DNA from: Promethearchaeota archaeon | Lineage (GTDB): Archaea; Asgardarchaeota; Lokiarchaeia; Sigynarchaeales; MK-D1 | Length of the DNA stretch: 5,815 nucleotides | NCBI GenBank assembly: GCA_016839385.1 | Contig: JAEOUK010000235.1 | Location: 1 to 5,815, forward strand | Direction: 5' to 3' | Shown: piece by piece, positions 1 through 5,802 of the stretch | Position numbering within the stretch: position 1 is the first letter of the stretch | How the letters are laid out: each line of letters starts with the position of its first letter | Translations under genes and position numbers: made by a program | The notes under the pieces: model-generated | Database searches by the model: none | What the model was told of the DNA's origin: nothing | The model's input: only the letters and a program-made list of their open reading frames with translations

Positions 1-804
1 AAGGATATCAAAACTGTTCATAGACCAGATCAGTTTCTCAAAAAGATATTAACCTCCCACGATCCAGATCCTACCCTAATGGCTCTAATACAATTTATCA
101 TTACAGGAGCGGAAATATCTGATTCATACATTGGTTTATCTGGCTCAAAAATGGTAGGTTTGGAGGAAAAAAATGCTGATTACGATTTAATAATATATGG
201 AGAGAATCAATCTAGAAGAGTTCACAAATTCTTAGAAGATTTCTTCCATCATCCCTTGAAATCACATATTTATCTTAAAAAACTCGTAAATATTAGCCCC
301 TATACTGAGAAAAATTTACAAAGGCATTATCAATTCCGAGGAAGAGGTTTCAACTTATCATATGAACAATTTAAAAAAATAGAATCCAAAAAAACTCATC
401 AATTTTTAATCAATGAGAGAGATGTATTTATTAGATATATCAAAAATGATCGATATGCAATAAAATTACCCAATTTTCCCATAGTTTCATATAAAACATT
501 AGGAAGGGTATCATTAGTTGGGAGAATTGTGAATGATACTGAATCCTTTTTTACCCCTGGAAAATATAATCTCTATATACTAGACTTCCAATCCGGTAAG
601 GAAATGATAGATCAGAGAAATATCGAAATTTTTACGATGAGAGGAAGATTTTTAGAAAATGCTTATCAAGACGATATTGTATTGGTCAGAGGAAAACTGG
701 AGAAAGTAATTCGGAAAGGAAAATCCACACTACAAGTGGTTTTGGGTACTGATCCCGATGATCTTTTAATTCAAATGAAAAAATCTAAAGAAAAATTGAG
801 TTGA
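1..804 (+). CDS. Archaeal nucleotidyltransferase-fold protein, 5'-truncated by window edge
   Basis: The frame is open from base 1, so 267 residues are visible and the true start lies outside the window. The ATG at 79 has no ribosome binding site and sits just before the catalytic fold, so it is probably internal. The nucleotidyltransferase signature is seen: a Gly-Ser pair (GLSGSKMVG, G48-S49 counting from base 1) followed by a D-x-D pair (ADYDLIIYG, D60 and D62) that would bind the metal of the incoming nucleotide. The layout resembles the uncharacterised archaeal 'predicted nucleotidyltransferase' family (COG2413-like, from memory), which has a substantial N-terminal part before this motif. 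The C-terminal half (about residues 165-250) is rich in beta strands with repeated Val/Gly-Arg patterns (VSLVGRIV, IVLVRGKL), perhaps an OB-like nucleic-acid-binding domain; this is inference. The substrate is unknown. Its 3' end overlaps the convergent zinc-ribbon gene by 34 bp. Confidence 0.72.
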   Translation, partial: KDIKTVHRPDQFLKKILTSHDPDPTLMALIQFIITGAEISDSYIGLSGSKMVGLEEKNADYDLIIYGENQSRRVHKFLEDFFHHPLKSHIYLKKLVNISPYTEKNLQRHYQFRGRGFNLSYEQFKKIESKKTHQFLINERDVFIRYIKNDRYAIKLPNFPIVSYKTLGRVSLVGRIVNDTESFFTPGKYNLYILDFQSGKEMIDQRNIEIFTMRGRFLENAYQDDIVLVRGKLEKVIRKGKSTLQVVLGTDPDDLLIQMKKSKEKLS

Positions 805-1022
805 TGATCGCATTTTTCACAAGTTAGCCAATCAATGATTTTGAATGTGACGGTAATGAGTTCTATGTTACTGGGACTGAATTCATTTTTGAATTTACGT
901 TTATACGAGCAATATGGGCACACTAAAGTAATTCGGGCACGAATAACATCTTCATTTTTCCGAACTAAAGAAAATTGGTTCTCTTGAGATGGATCATTTT
1001 CAATATTTGTTTTCGATTCCAT
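771..1022 (-). CDS. Small zinc-ribbon protein, 83 aa
   Basis: This short protein has two Cys-x-x-Cys knuckles, CPYC (C35, C38) and CEKC (C68, C71), separated by 29 residues that include beta-like hydrophobic stretches (IELITVTFKIIDWLTC). That is the usual form of a zinc ribbon. The N-terminal 30 residues are polar and probably disordered. There is no catalytic motif or membrane segment, so a nucleic-acid or protein-binding role is possible but unproven. The two well-formed Cys pairs argue for a real gene despite its size and its overlap with the nucleotidyltransferase end. The ATG at 1022 has no strong Shine-Dalgarno. An A/T-rich TATA-like stretch on the minus strand at about 1066-1058 could drive it. 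It diverges from the GNAT gene across about 90 bp. Confidence 0.68.
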   Translation of the reverse strand: MESKTNIENDPSQENQFSLVRKNEDVIRARITLVCPYCSYKRKFKNEFSPSNIELITVTFKIIDWLTCEKCDHQLNFSLDFFI

Positions 1023-1079
1023 GTTTACTACCCGATCAAGTTTCTAGGAAAATTCAAAGATTTATTTGTTGGTATTATA

Positions 1080-1090
1080 GGAATATATCA
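1080..1090 (+). promoter_or_regulatory. TATA-like box for the GNAT gene, apparently leaderless
   Basis: The sequence GGAATATATCA is centred about 28 bp upstream of the GTG at 1113. This is the distance expected if an archaeal TATA box sets transcription to begin at or next to the start codon. No Shine-Dalgarno lies before the GTG, which fits a leaderless message. The box is judged by position and composition only. Confidence 0.4.
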
Positions 1091-1112
1091 ATTCTTACCG
1101 AAGTGTATTACG

Positions 1113-1562
1113 GTGAATAAAATAAATTTTATTGAACGAGAATTAACAGATGACGAATACGAACAAATTATGAAAGGATTTAAAGAAGACGAGATATTTT
1201 ATACTCAAGTTCACCAAAATTCCGACAGAATTGGATTTGTAGCAATAGATGGTAAAAAAGTCATTGGATGTGCAACTGGTCTTGCATATAAAAATGGTGA
1301 GGAGTATAATGGGTGGTTCTATTTAACCGATTTATTTATAGAAAAAGGTTTTCGAGGAATGGGATATGGAAAAGAAATTTTACTTATCCTAGAAAAAAAA
1401 TTGATTACGCTAGGAGTATTAAAAATATGGCTTTGGACTGCTGGATTTCAAGCACCTAAATTTTACACCAATTTAGGATATGAAAAATTTACTGAGCTAG
1501 AGAATTATTACAGAACTGGGCATAGTCGAATTGGTATGAGAAAAGATTTGATAATTAAATAG
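1113..1562 (+). CDS. GNAT-family N-acetyltransferase, 149 aa, GTG start
   Basis: This is a single-domain GCN5-related acetyltransferase that would transfer an acetyl group from acetyl-CoA to an amine; the substrate cannot be told. The acetyl-CoA pyrophosphate-binding motif R-G-M-G-Y-G (residues 81-86) follows the strand YLTDLFIEKGF, as in motif A of the family. Motif B follows (IWLWTAGFQAPKFYTNLGYEKF region, residues 105-126), with the usual Ala-x-x-Phe-Tyr-x-x-x-Gly-Tyr arrangement. The frame is open further upstream to an ATG at 975, but those 46 extra residues lie outside the GNAT fold and overlap the divergent zinc-ribbon gene. The GTG at 1113 starts directly before the first domain strand (NKINFIERELT), gives a typical domain length, and has a TATA-like element 28 bp upstream. 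The stop overlaps the end of endoQ by 8 bp in convergent orientation. Confidence 0.82.
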   Translation: MNKINFIERELTDDEYEQIMKGFKEDEIFYTQVHQNSDRIGFVAIDGKKVIGCATGLAYKNGEEYNGWFYLTDLFIEKGFRGMGYGKEILLILEKKLITLGVLKIWLWTAGFQAPKFYTNLGYEKFTELENYYRTGHSRIGMRKDLIIK

Positions 1563-2901
1563 CATCCAGTGAAATTTCTCCATAAATCCCCCCTCCACCA
1601 GGAATAAACTCAATTTTCTGTTCTTTAAACGCTTTTATCAATTTAACTAAGGATTCATATATTCCTCCTTCCTTTTTAATATTTAATAGAAGAGAATCAT
1701 CTGTTAAAATCTGAAATTCTGTTCCAAATTTCTCAATTAGTGCATCATATATTTTGATAACGGATCTTGCTCTCACATTTTTCACTCCTTTCAAGGCTCG
1801 AATCATTTCTACAAGTGGGATTATCCCTAAATAGGGAGGTCGATGATTAGGAAAATGCGGTTCGAGATAATCTGCAATTTGGTCAATTCGGTCAAAAACA
1901 CCAAGAGAAATAGTAGAATTTTTCTTTTCTTCCTTACACTTTACACATTTTACCTCTTTTTTCCCAACTCGGTTTTTAAAATCCATGACTTGTTCTGGAG
2001 TATCAAAGATGTAATAAACAAAAGAATCTCCATCAATTGAATAAGTATCAAATAGTGATTTATGCATCGAAAGAGACTGAATTTGAGGAGAAACTTCATC
2101 TTTTGTCAATACTTGATACCGAATTCTGCAAGCTTTACAAAACATCATTGGATATTTTCCTAAACGGGGTTCCATTCCTACATTGAGAGTAATTTTTCGA
2201 CCATTTTTCCTTCTTAGCGCTTGCAGAATTTCATCAAAACTTGGATCTTCAATTTGAAATCGGTTAAATTCTCTTCCTAAACTTTGTGGCCCTTCTGAAT
2301 GAGCATCACTGTTACTTAAATAGGTAATTTTTTCTAAACAAGCCATTCTGTCTGCAAGATTTGTATCTGCAGATAAACCTAACTCAAGAAAATGAATGTA
2401 TTTTGTTGTGCTCCCATAACATTCTTCCAATGTAGCGTATTTATTTGAACGAAATATAGCCTTGAATGGCGTAAATGCATGAGCAGGACCACAAATTCCA
2501 CCAACATCATTTACAAGTTCCACTATTTCAGGAGGAGATAGATTCACATGAGGACGCCCTCCATATTGACCTTTTACTCCTTTAGCTTTATTCGTAATTT
2601 TTTCTTGGAGTTCATCTGCAGATGCAAAATCGGGTAAAAGAACAACATGATGTATTGATTCATTGTCTTCCAACTCAGTTTGAACAATGAAATACATATC
2701 TTGACAGGAATACAATCCATTTTTATATGATAGATTTGATTTCAGATAAGATCTCCAATCAGGTTGGGTAATATCCCCTGTTCCTAGTATTTTCAATCCT
2801 TTTAATTTACAAGTATGAATGATATTTTCCAGCAACATATTTTTGGATACTGCAATAGAATGAGGGCTATGTACGTGTAAATCTGCGTCAAAATACTCCA
2901 T
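1555..2901 (-). CDS. endoQ: Endonuclease Q (EndoQ), PHP-domain DNA repair nuclease
   Basis: EndoQ nicks DNA on the 5' side of deaminated bases (uracil, hypoxanthine, xanthine) and abasic sites. It is known from archaea such as Thermococcales and from some bacteria. The 448-residue protein has the PHP metal-site motifs in order: H9-x-H11 in DADLHVHS, TGD at 41-43, E77, H118, H131 in GPAHAF, and SNSDAHS with D199 and H201. The family-specific C-terminal region is also clear: HRPPYLGIIPLVE (353-365), KFGTEFQIL (391-399) and the end motif PGGGGIYGEI (434-443). A zinc site is marked by C255-x-x-C258 and C319-x-x-C322, but the 60 residues between these pairs are more than I recall in other EndoQ proteins, where the pairs lie about 17-20 residues apart. 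The start gives the expected N-terminus and has a TATA box 25 bp upstream, suggesting a leaderless message. It lies 30 bp downstream of the VPS28-like gene. Confidence 0.93.
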   Translation of the reverse strand: MEYFDADLHVHSPHSIAVSKNMLLENIIHTCKLKGLKILGTGDITQPDWRSYLKSNLSYKNGLYSCQDMYFIVQTELEDNESIHHVVLLPDFASADELQEKITNKAKGVKGQYGGRPHVNLSPPEIVELVNDVGGICGPAHAFTPFKAIFRSNKYATLEECYGSTTKYIHFLELGLSADTNLADRMACLEKITYLSNSDAHSEGPQSLGREFNRFQIEDPSFDEILQALRRKNGRKITLNVGMEPRLGKYPMMFCKACRIRYQVLTKDEVSPQIQSLSMHKSLFDTYSIDGDSFVYYIFDTPEQVMDFKNRVGKKEVKCVKCKEEKKNSTISLGVFDRIDQIADYLEPHFPNHRPPYLGIIPLVEMIRALKGVKNVRARSVIKIYDALIEKFGTEFQILTDDSLLLNIKKEGGIYESLVKLIKAFKEQKIEFIPGGGGIYGEISLDAI

Positions 2902-2907
2902 AAAAAA
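2902..2907 (-). terminator. Possible oligo-T terminator of the Yip1-VPS28 operon
   Basis: A run of six T on the minus strand lies directly before the endoQ ATG and 24 bases after the VPS28-like stop. Archaeal RNA polymerase can terminate on oligo-T tracts without a hairpin. The run is short and abuts the start of the next gene, so it would act at most as a partial stop. Confidence 0.25.
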
Positions 2908-2922
2908 GAGTAAATCTGTTTG

Positions 2923-2930
2923 TATTTAAG
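2923..2930 (-). promoter_or_regulatory. TATA box for endoQ, leaderless
   Basis: On the minus strand the sequence CTTAAATA is centred about 25 bp before the endoQ ATG (2901). This places transcription start at the ATG itself. There is no Shine-Dalgarno in the 30-bp gap. The box is close to the archaeal consensus and begins one base past the VPS28-like stop codon. Confidence 0.55.
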
Positions 2931-2931
2931 T

Positions 2932-3600
2932 TTACAGATTGTTTGGATTTTTTAACATAGCAAGATAACGTTTGTATAGTTTCTCAAATGAGTCATAAAT
3001 CCGTTCCTGATTTTCAATTATATAGTTACGAGATGTAATTTCACGAACTGTGGCTTTAAAATCCAAATATAGTTGTTCTAATCCAGGAAATTCTCTGAGT
3101 GCTTTTTCTAATTTAGTGAAATTTTTTTGAAGCATCTGTGCATCAGTTAATCCAAGTTTGAAAAAATCAAAAATCGTAATAAAATTCCCTGTGATTTCCG
3201 ATCCCAATTCAGCTAATCTGATCGGATGAATAGTATATTTCCCAATAACGACACTTTTCTTTTCCGCATTTAGAATTCGTTCCGATTCGGTATGTAAATC
3301 AATATCATCTATGGTCTGATCTGATGTTTGCTCAATTAAAGTAATATATTCATGAATTTGAGGAATCAATGCAAAAAATTCTTCTGAAACCATCATATCC
3401 TTTAAAACTGAATCCATTTCAAGATCTTTAGATTGGAATGTCATCTCAACAATCATAAGTTCTTTAATTTTCTGCCGGATTAAATTGCAGTATGAGGAAT
3501 AGTGGATTTTTCCACTAATCACGTCTTCATGAGCTGTTCTCAGAGTTTTGATAATTCCGAATAACCGAGATTCTAATTCCAGACGACTTGGGATAGACAT
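2932..3600 (-). CDS. vps28: VPS28-like ESCRT-I subunit (Asgard type)
   Basis: VPS28 is a core ESCRT-I subunit in eukaryotes. Its N-terminal helices pack with VPS23/VPS37, and its C-terminal four-helix bundle contacts ESCRT-II or ESCRT-III. The 222-residue product is almost the length of human VPS28 (221) and all helical in appearance. The N-terminal block LFGIIKTLRTAHEDVISGKI (13-32) followed by SSYCNLIRQKIKEL (35-48) matches the remembered VPS28 blocks [20 protein letters not shown] and SEYTAACSRLLVQY. The C-terminal block beginning ITGNFITIFDFFKLGL (136-151) matches VVSLFITVMDKLRLEI. It is followed by REF near 169 and a last helix (YDSFEKLYKRYLAML, 202-216) like that of the VPS28 bundle. 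A charged linker (about 96-125) joins the two parts. There is no signal peptide or membrane segment, so it should act on the cytosolic face. The ATG follows the upstream membrane-protein stop after one base, with a weak AGGT ribosome site at 3611-3608. Without a profile search the identity is strong but not proven. Confidence 0.78.
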   Translation of the reverse strand: MSIPSRLELESRLFGIIKTLRTAHEDVISGKIHYSSYCNLIRQKIKELMIVEMTFQSKDLEMDSVLKDMMVSEEFFALIPQIHEYITLIEQTSDQTIDDIDLHTESERILNAEKKSVVIGKYTIHPIRLAELGSEITGNFITIFDFFKLGLTDAQMLQKNFTKLEKALREFPGLEQLYLDFKATVREITSRNYIIENQERIYDSFEKLYKRYLAMLKNPNNL

Positions 3601-3601
3601 T

Positions 3602-4543
3602 TTAAGGACCTGTAACTACACTGAAGAGAAAGCTGGGTCTGAAGAAATATATCGCTAATCCAATTAAAATTGAAATTATCAGACACGAAATATAAACTCT
3701 AAATGTGGAAGCATTTACTAATTCACGTAAAGCAATTGCCATAGTTATAGGTACCCAACCAATCAATACAATCACTTGAATCCAATCTGTGAGACCCCAT
3801 ACAAATGAAGCAGTCATGCGACCCATTGCTGTAATGTAATCCACAGCTGGTACCCCTGCAACATTTTCTGTCGGAAGAGCGATAAATAGCAGAATAGCAG
3901 AGATCAACAGACTTACTAACATAGGAGCGAATCCCCAGAGCATGATTGAAATTTTTTTTGATGTTTGAGCTGTTAGATGTGTAGGAAGAGTAGAAGTGTA
4001 TCCTCCTTCTGCTTCTAACATTGTAGTGGTTTTTTCTTCATCTTCTTTCTTTTCTTTACGTTTCCCATAACGCAGTTTCAATTGTCCTTTCAAGTTAATG
4101 GAATAATTTGCCCCAATAGAAAACAATTGAATTGAAATCATATATAAAAGGAAAAAGTATACCATGCCAAATATGAAAAACATAACAAAAGCCATTAATC
4201 CATTAAACACCATTGCGAAAAATTGCCCTATAATTGGACCTACACTTAGATGAGTAACTATTGCTACTCCATATAATCCATAGATCAAAGCAGAGAGAAA
4301 ATATACTTTGAACCAACTGCCGATTTTTTGTCTGTAATGAATAATATCCCAAAAAGCACGAGAAGGATTCGTAAAAACCATCACGAATCTTTTCCATCCT
4401 TTTATTGGAGAAACCCACTTTTCATCAGTAACCCTGCGAAGATATTTGATCTTTTCAATTTTCTCCTCTCTTAACCGAGCGTTACAATAAATACAGACGA
4501 AATCCTCTTTATTTACTTCATTACCACATTTCACACAGCGAAT
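3602..4543 (-). CDS. Zinc-ribbon plus Yip1-like multispanning membrane protein
   Basis: With the ATT start at 4543 the product has 313 residues. It opens with a complete zinc ribbon, C3-x-x-C6 and C17-x-x-C20 (RCVKCGNEV and CIYCNARL). A basic linker leads into a membrane part with a Yip1-type entry (NPSRAFWDI, about 59-67). Hydrophobic segments lie near residues 78-100, 103-143 (probably two spans), 199-223, 248-273 and 280-300, so about five or six spans. A strongly charged loop with RKEKKEDEEK lies near 162-171. Yip1 proteins in eukaryotes are small membrane proteins of the secretory pathway that work with Rab GTPases; prokaryotic relatives are widespread and mostly uncharacterised. The stop is one base before the VPS28-like ATG, so the two are coupled. 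The in-frame GTG at 4534 lies 17 bases past the Shine-Dalgarno and would cut off half the zinc ribbon. Membrane location is confident; the Yip1 assignment is moderate. Confidence 0.7.
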   Translation of the reverse strand: MRCVKCGNEVNKEDFVCIYCNARLREEKIEKIKYLRRVTDEKWVSPIKGWKRFVMVFTNPSRAFWDIIHYRQKIGSWFKVYFLSALIYGLYGVAIVTHLSVGPIIGQFFAMVFNGLMAFVMFFIFGMVYFFLLYMISIQLFSIGANYSINLKGQLKLRYGKRKEKKEDEEKTTTMLEAEGGYTSTLPTHLTAQTSKKISIMLWGFAPMLVSLLISAILLFIALPTENVAGVPAVDYITAMGRMTASFVWGLTDWIQVIVLIGWVPITMAIALRELVNASTFRVYISCLIISILIGLAIYFFRPSFLFSVVTGP

Positions 4544-4550
4544 TGGAATA

Positions 4551-4556
4551 TCCTCC
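4551..4556 (-). promoter_or_regulatory. Strong Shine-Dalgarno fixing an ATT start
   Basis: The minus strand reads GGAGGA at 4556-4551, followed by 7 bases and then ATT at 4543. The only usual-type start in frame nearby is the GTG at 4534, 16 bases beyond the site, which is too far. A stop codon (TAG) lies in frame at 4558-4556, so no upstream ATG is possible. The site and the need to keep the first zinc-ribbon cysteine together point to ATT as the initiator. Confidence 0.6.
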
Positions 4557-4584
4557 TATAGAATAGGGTATTTTGATGTAGTAG

Positions 4585-4592
4585 AATAAATT
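4585..4592 (-). promoter_or_regulatory. TATA-like box of the Yip1-VPS28 operon
   Basis: AATTTATT on the minus strand would place transcription start near 4563, giving a leader of about 20 bases that contains the Shine-Dalgarno. The element lies inside the repeat at 4585-4607, so a protein bound to the repeat would compete with TBP. An identical AATTTATT lies in the second repeat (4663-4656) and could be a second promoter. Confidence 0.4.
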
Positions 4593-4607
4593 CTAGATAA
4601 ATTCTAC
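4585..4607. repeat. Repeat copy 1, tandem TAAATTCTA units
   Basis: AATAAATTCTA, a 2-base GA spacer, then TAAATTCTAC. The TAAATTCTA units start at 4587 and 4598, 11 bp apart (about one helical turn). TAGAAT at 4582-4587 faces ATTCTA at 4590-4595 around AA, and GTAGAAT (4581-4587) faces ATTCTAC (4601-4607), so the copy also has inverted symmetry. It resembles an operator. Confidence 0.55.
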
Positions 4608-4635
4608 GTTATATGAAATATCGGGGTTTCGTCCT

Positions 4636-4641
4636 AAAAAA
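4636..4641 (-). terminator. Oligo-T terminator candidate for rtcA
   Basis: Six T in a row on the minus strand lie about 48 bases past the rtcA stop codon. There is no convincing hairpin, as expected for archaeal intrinsic termination. It falls between the two repeat copies. Confidence 0.35.
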
Positions 4642-4655
4642 TTTCTTATCTGTTA

Positions 4656-4676
4656 AATAAATTCTATAAATTCTAC
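4656..4676. repeat. Repeat copy 2, tandem TAAATTCTA units
   Basis: This copy is AATAAATTCTA directly followed by TAAATTCTAC, the same as copy 1 without the 2-base spacer. Its TAAATTCTA units start at 4658 and 4667, 9 bp apart. The two copies lie 71 bp apart, start to start, and both are within the gap between rtcA and the Yip1-like gene. Confidence 0.55.
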
Positions 4677-4688
4677 TCAATTTAAGCA

Positions 4689-5771
4689 TTAATTAACAGA
4701 ATTATATTTTAGAATCCATGAATCTCCCGTTTGTTCAAGAGAATAATCACGGGGATGAAATTTTTGAAGCAACTCAATATTTGTCTGCAGATGAGAGGAT
4801 ACGTGACCTACTCGGATTATAGATCGTTCCGGACACATCACAAGTAATGGAATAAGTTGATCTGCTGCATAATTATCTATTGTTGCGGAAGTACTAGCCT
4901 CGTTAATAAGAGTTTTTGCCGCATTTTTTCCCACAGTTTCTGATGGAACTCCACGTTTTCCTAATTGGGTTCCAGTTCCAATAATCGTATGTTCATAATT
5001 TGCCCATATACTGAGCCCAACTCCAGGACTAAGAGTATTTTCGTACTGAATTTGTATATTGAATTGATCATCCCTGACATGAGTAAATTTGGGATTATCA
5101 AGCAATTCTCTCCGAATACTTTGTGAAATTCTTTCTCCAACTTGCGGTTTTTTCAGATTTTCCGAACAAATAATGATTCCTCCAATTTCGAGTAAATGAC
5201 CTTTTTTTTCAAGAATTAATGGTTTTATTTTATGAAAATCTATAACAGGATGAACTGTCAATATAGCCATTGCTCCTCCCTTTGGGTAAAAACCATTCTT
5301 TTTTACTTGGATATGGCACTTATATCCCATTTTTTCAAATAACTTATATGTTACATTATTTAGATAATAGGGATCAGGTGCACCTGTGCCAAAAGTCCCT
5401 CCTCCTCGGTAATTAATAACAATCGGGTTTTCTTGTGTAGAATGGATAAATGCAGTTTGTATAGTTTGACTTAACAATGCGATAGATCCTGCAGTTCGAA
5501 TTTGTACATCTAATGTAGTTTTGAATTCATTTCCTGGAGTGAATTTAAGTTCAGTAGTACCGACTTCAATTGAACTTAATTCCCCATTACTGAGTTGTTG
5601 TAGACTTTCTAGACCTAATTGATGTTGTAAACGTAAACCTGGTGGATTTCTATTTGAACGAATGTTCTGTAAATGAATCGGCTTATTGAATAATATAGAA
5701 AATCCAGCTGCTAATCGTGTGATGGAACCCCCACCCTCTCCCATAGTTCCATCAATACATAGATAATCCAT
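4689..5771 (-). CDS. rtcA: RNA 3'-terminal phosphate cyclase
   Basis: RtcA uses ATP to turn an RNA 3'-phosphate into a 2',3'-cyclic phosphate through a covalent enzyme-AMP intermediate. The 360-residue protein spans the family length. It starts with the N-terminal glycine motif DGTMGEGGGS (7-16), then IRSNRNPPGLRLQH (37-50), IRTAGSIALLSQT (91-103), a GGGT...AP loop (123-132), GFYPKGGA (160-167), and YAADQL (301-306). The catalytic histidine is H327 in SSHLQTN, matching the AMP-accepting His309 of E. coli RtcA by position relative to the end and by context. This intact histidine separates it from the inactive Rcl1 branch. Oddities are Ser16 where the family usually has Gln after the glycines, and GTGAPDPYYL where other members have a W/S-x-P-P type loop. 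The ATG at 5771 gives the expected N-terminus; a TATA box 26 bp upstream suggests a leaderless message. It lies 145 bp upstream of the Yip1-like gene. Confidence 0.94.
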   Translation of the reverse strand: MDYLCIDGTMGEGGGSITRLAAGFSILFNKPIHLQNIRSNRNPPGLRLQHQLGLESLQQLSNGELSSIEVGTTELKFTPGNEFKTTLDVQIRTAGSIALLSQTIQTAFIHSTQENPIVINYRGGGTFGTGAPDPYYLNNVTYKLFEKMGYKCHIQVKKNGFYPKGGAMAILTVHPVIDFHKIKPLILEKKGHLLEIGGIIICSENLKKPQVGERISQSIRRELLDNPKFTHVRDDQFNIQIQYENTLSPGVGLSIWANYEHTIIGTGTQLGKRGVPSETVGKNAAKTLINEASTSATIDNYAADQLIPLLVMCPERSIIRVGHVSSHLQTNIELLQKFHPRDYSLEQTGDSWILKYNSVN

Positions 5772-5792
5772 ATCATTGAAAAAGAGAAATTA

Positions 5793-5802
5793 CTATAAAA
5801 GG
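5793..5802 (-). promoter_or_regulatory. TATA box for rtcA, leaderless
   Basis: CCTTTTATAG on the minus strand is centred about 26 bp upstream of the rtcA ATG. This puts the transcription start at or within a base or two of the ATG. No Shine-Dalgarno lies between them, which agrees with a leaderless transcript. Confidence 0.55.

Noticed and set aside
79..804. Full-length nucleotidyltransferase starting at the ATG at 79
   Set aside because: The frame is open back to base 1 with protein-like sequence and there is no ribosome site or promoter before 79, so the gene is treated as cut by the window edge.
975..1112. N-terminal extension of the GNAT frame from an ATG at 975
   Set aside because: It overlaps the divergent zinc-ribbon gene, adds 46 residues that lie outside the acetyltransferase fold, and would remove the plausible TATA box from the promoter position. 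The GTG at 1113 fits better.
1843..2040. 65-codon open frame on the plus strand
   Set aside because: It lies wholly opposite endoQ, whose protein is clearly conserved. The product has a composition typical of an antisense shadow and no motif.
4203..4418. 71-codon open frame on the minus strand
   Set aside because: It is another frame inside the Yip1-like membrane-protein gene and has no recognisable domain.
4532..4534. GTG as start of the zinc-ribbon/Yip1-like gene
   Set aside because: It is 16 bases past the Shine-Dalgarno and would cut off the first cysteine of the zinc ribbon. The ATT at 4543 fits both constraints.
4585..4676. CRISPR-like array
   Set aside because: There are only two short AT-rich repeat copies with one AT-rich interval and no cas genes; a regulatory repeat is far more likely.
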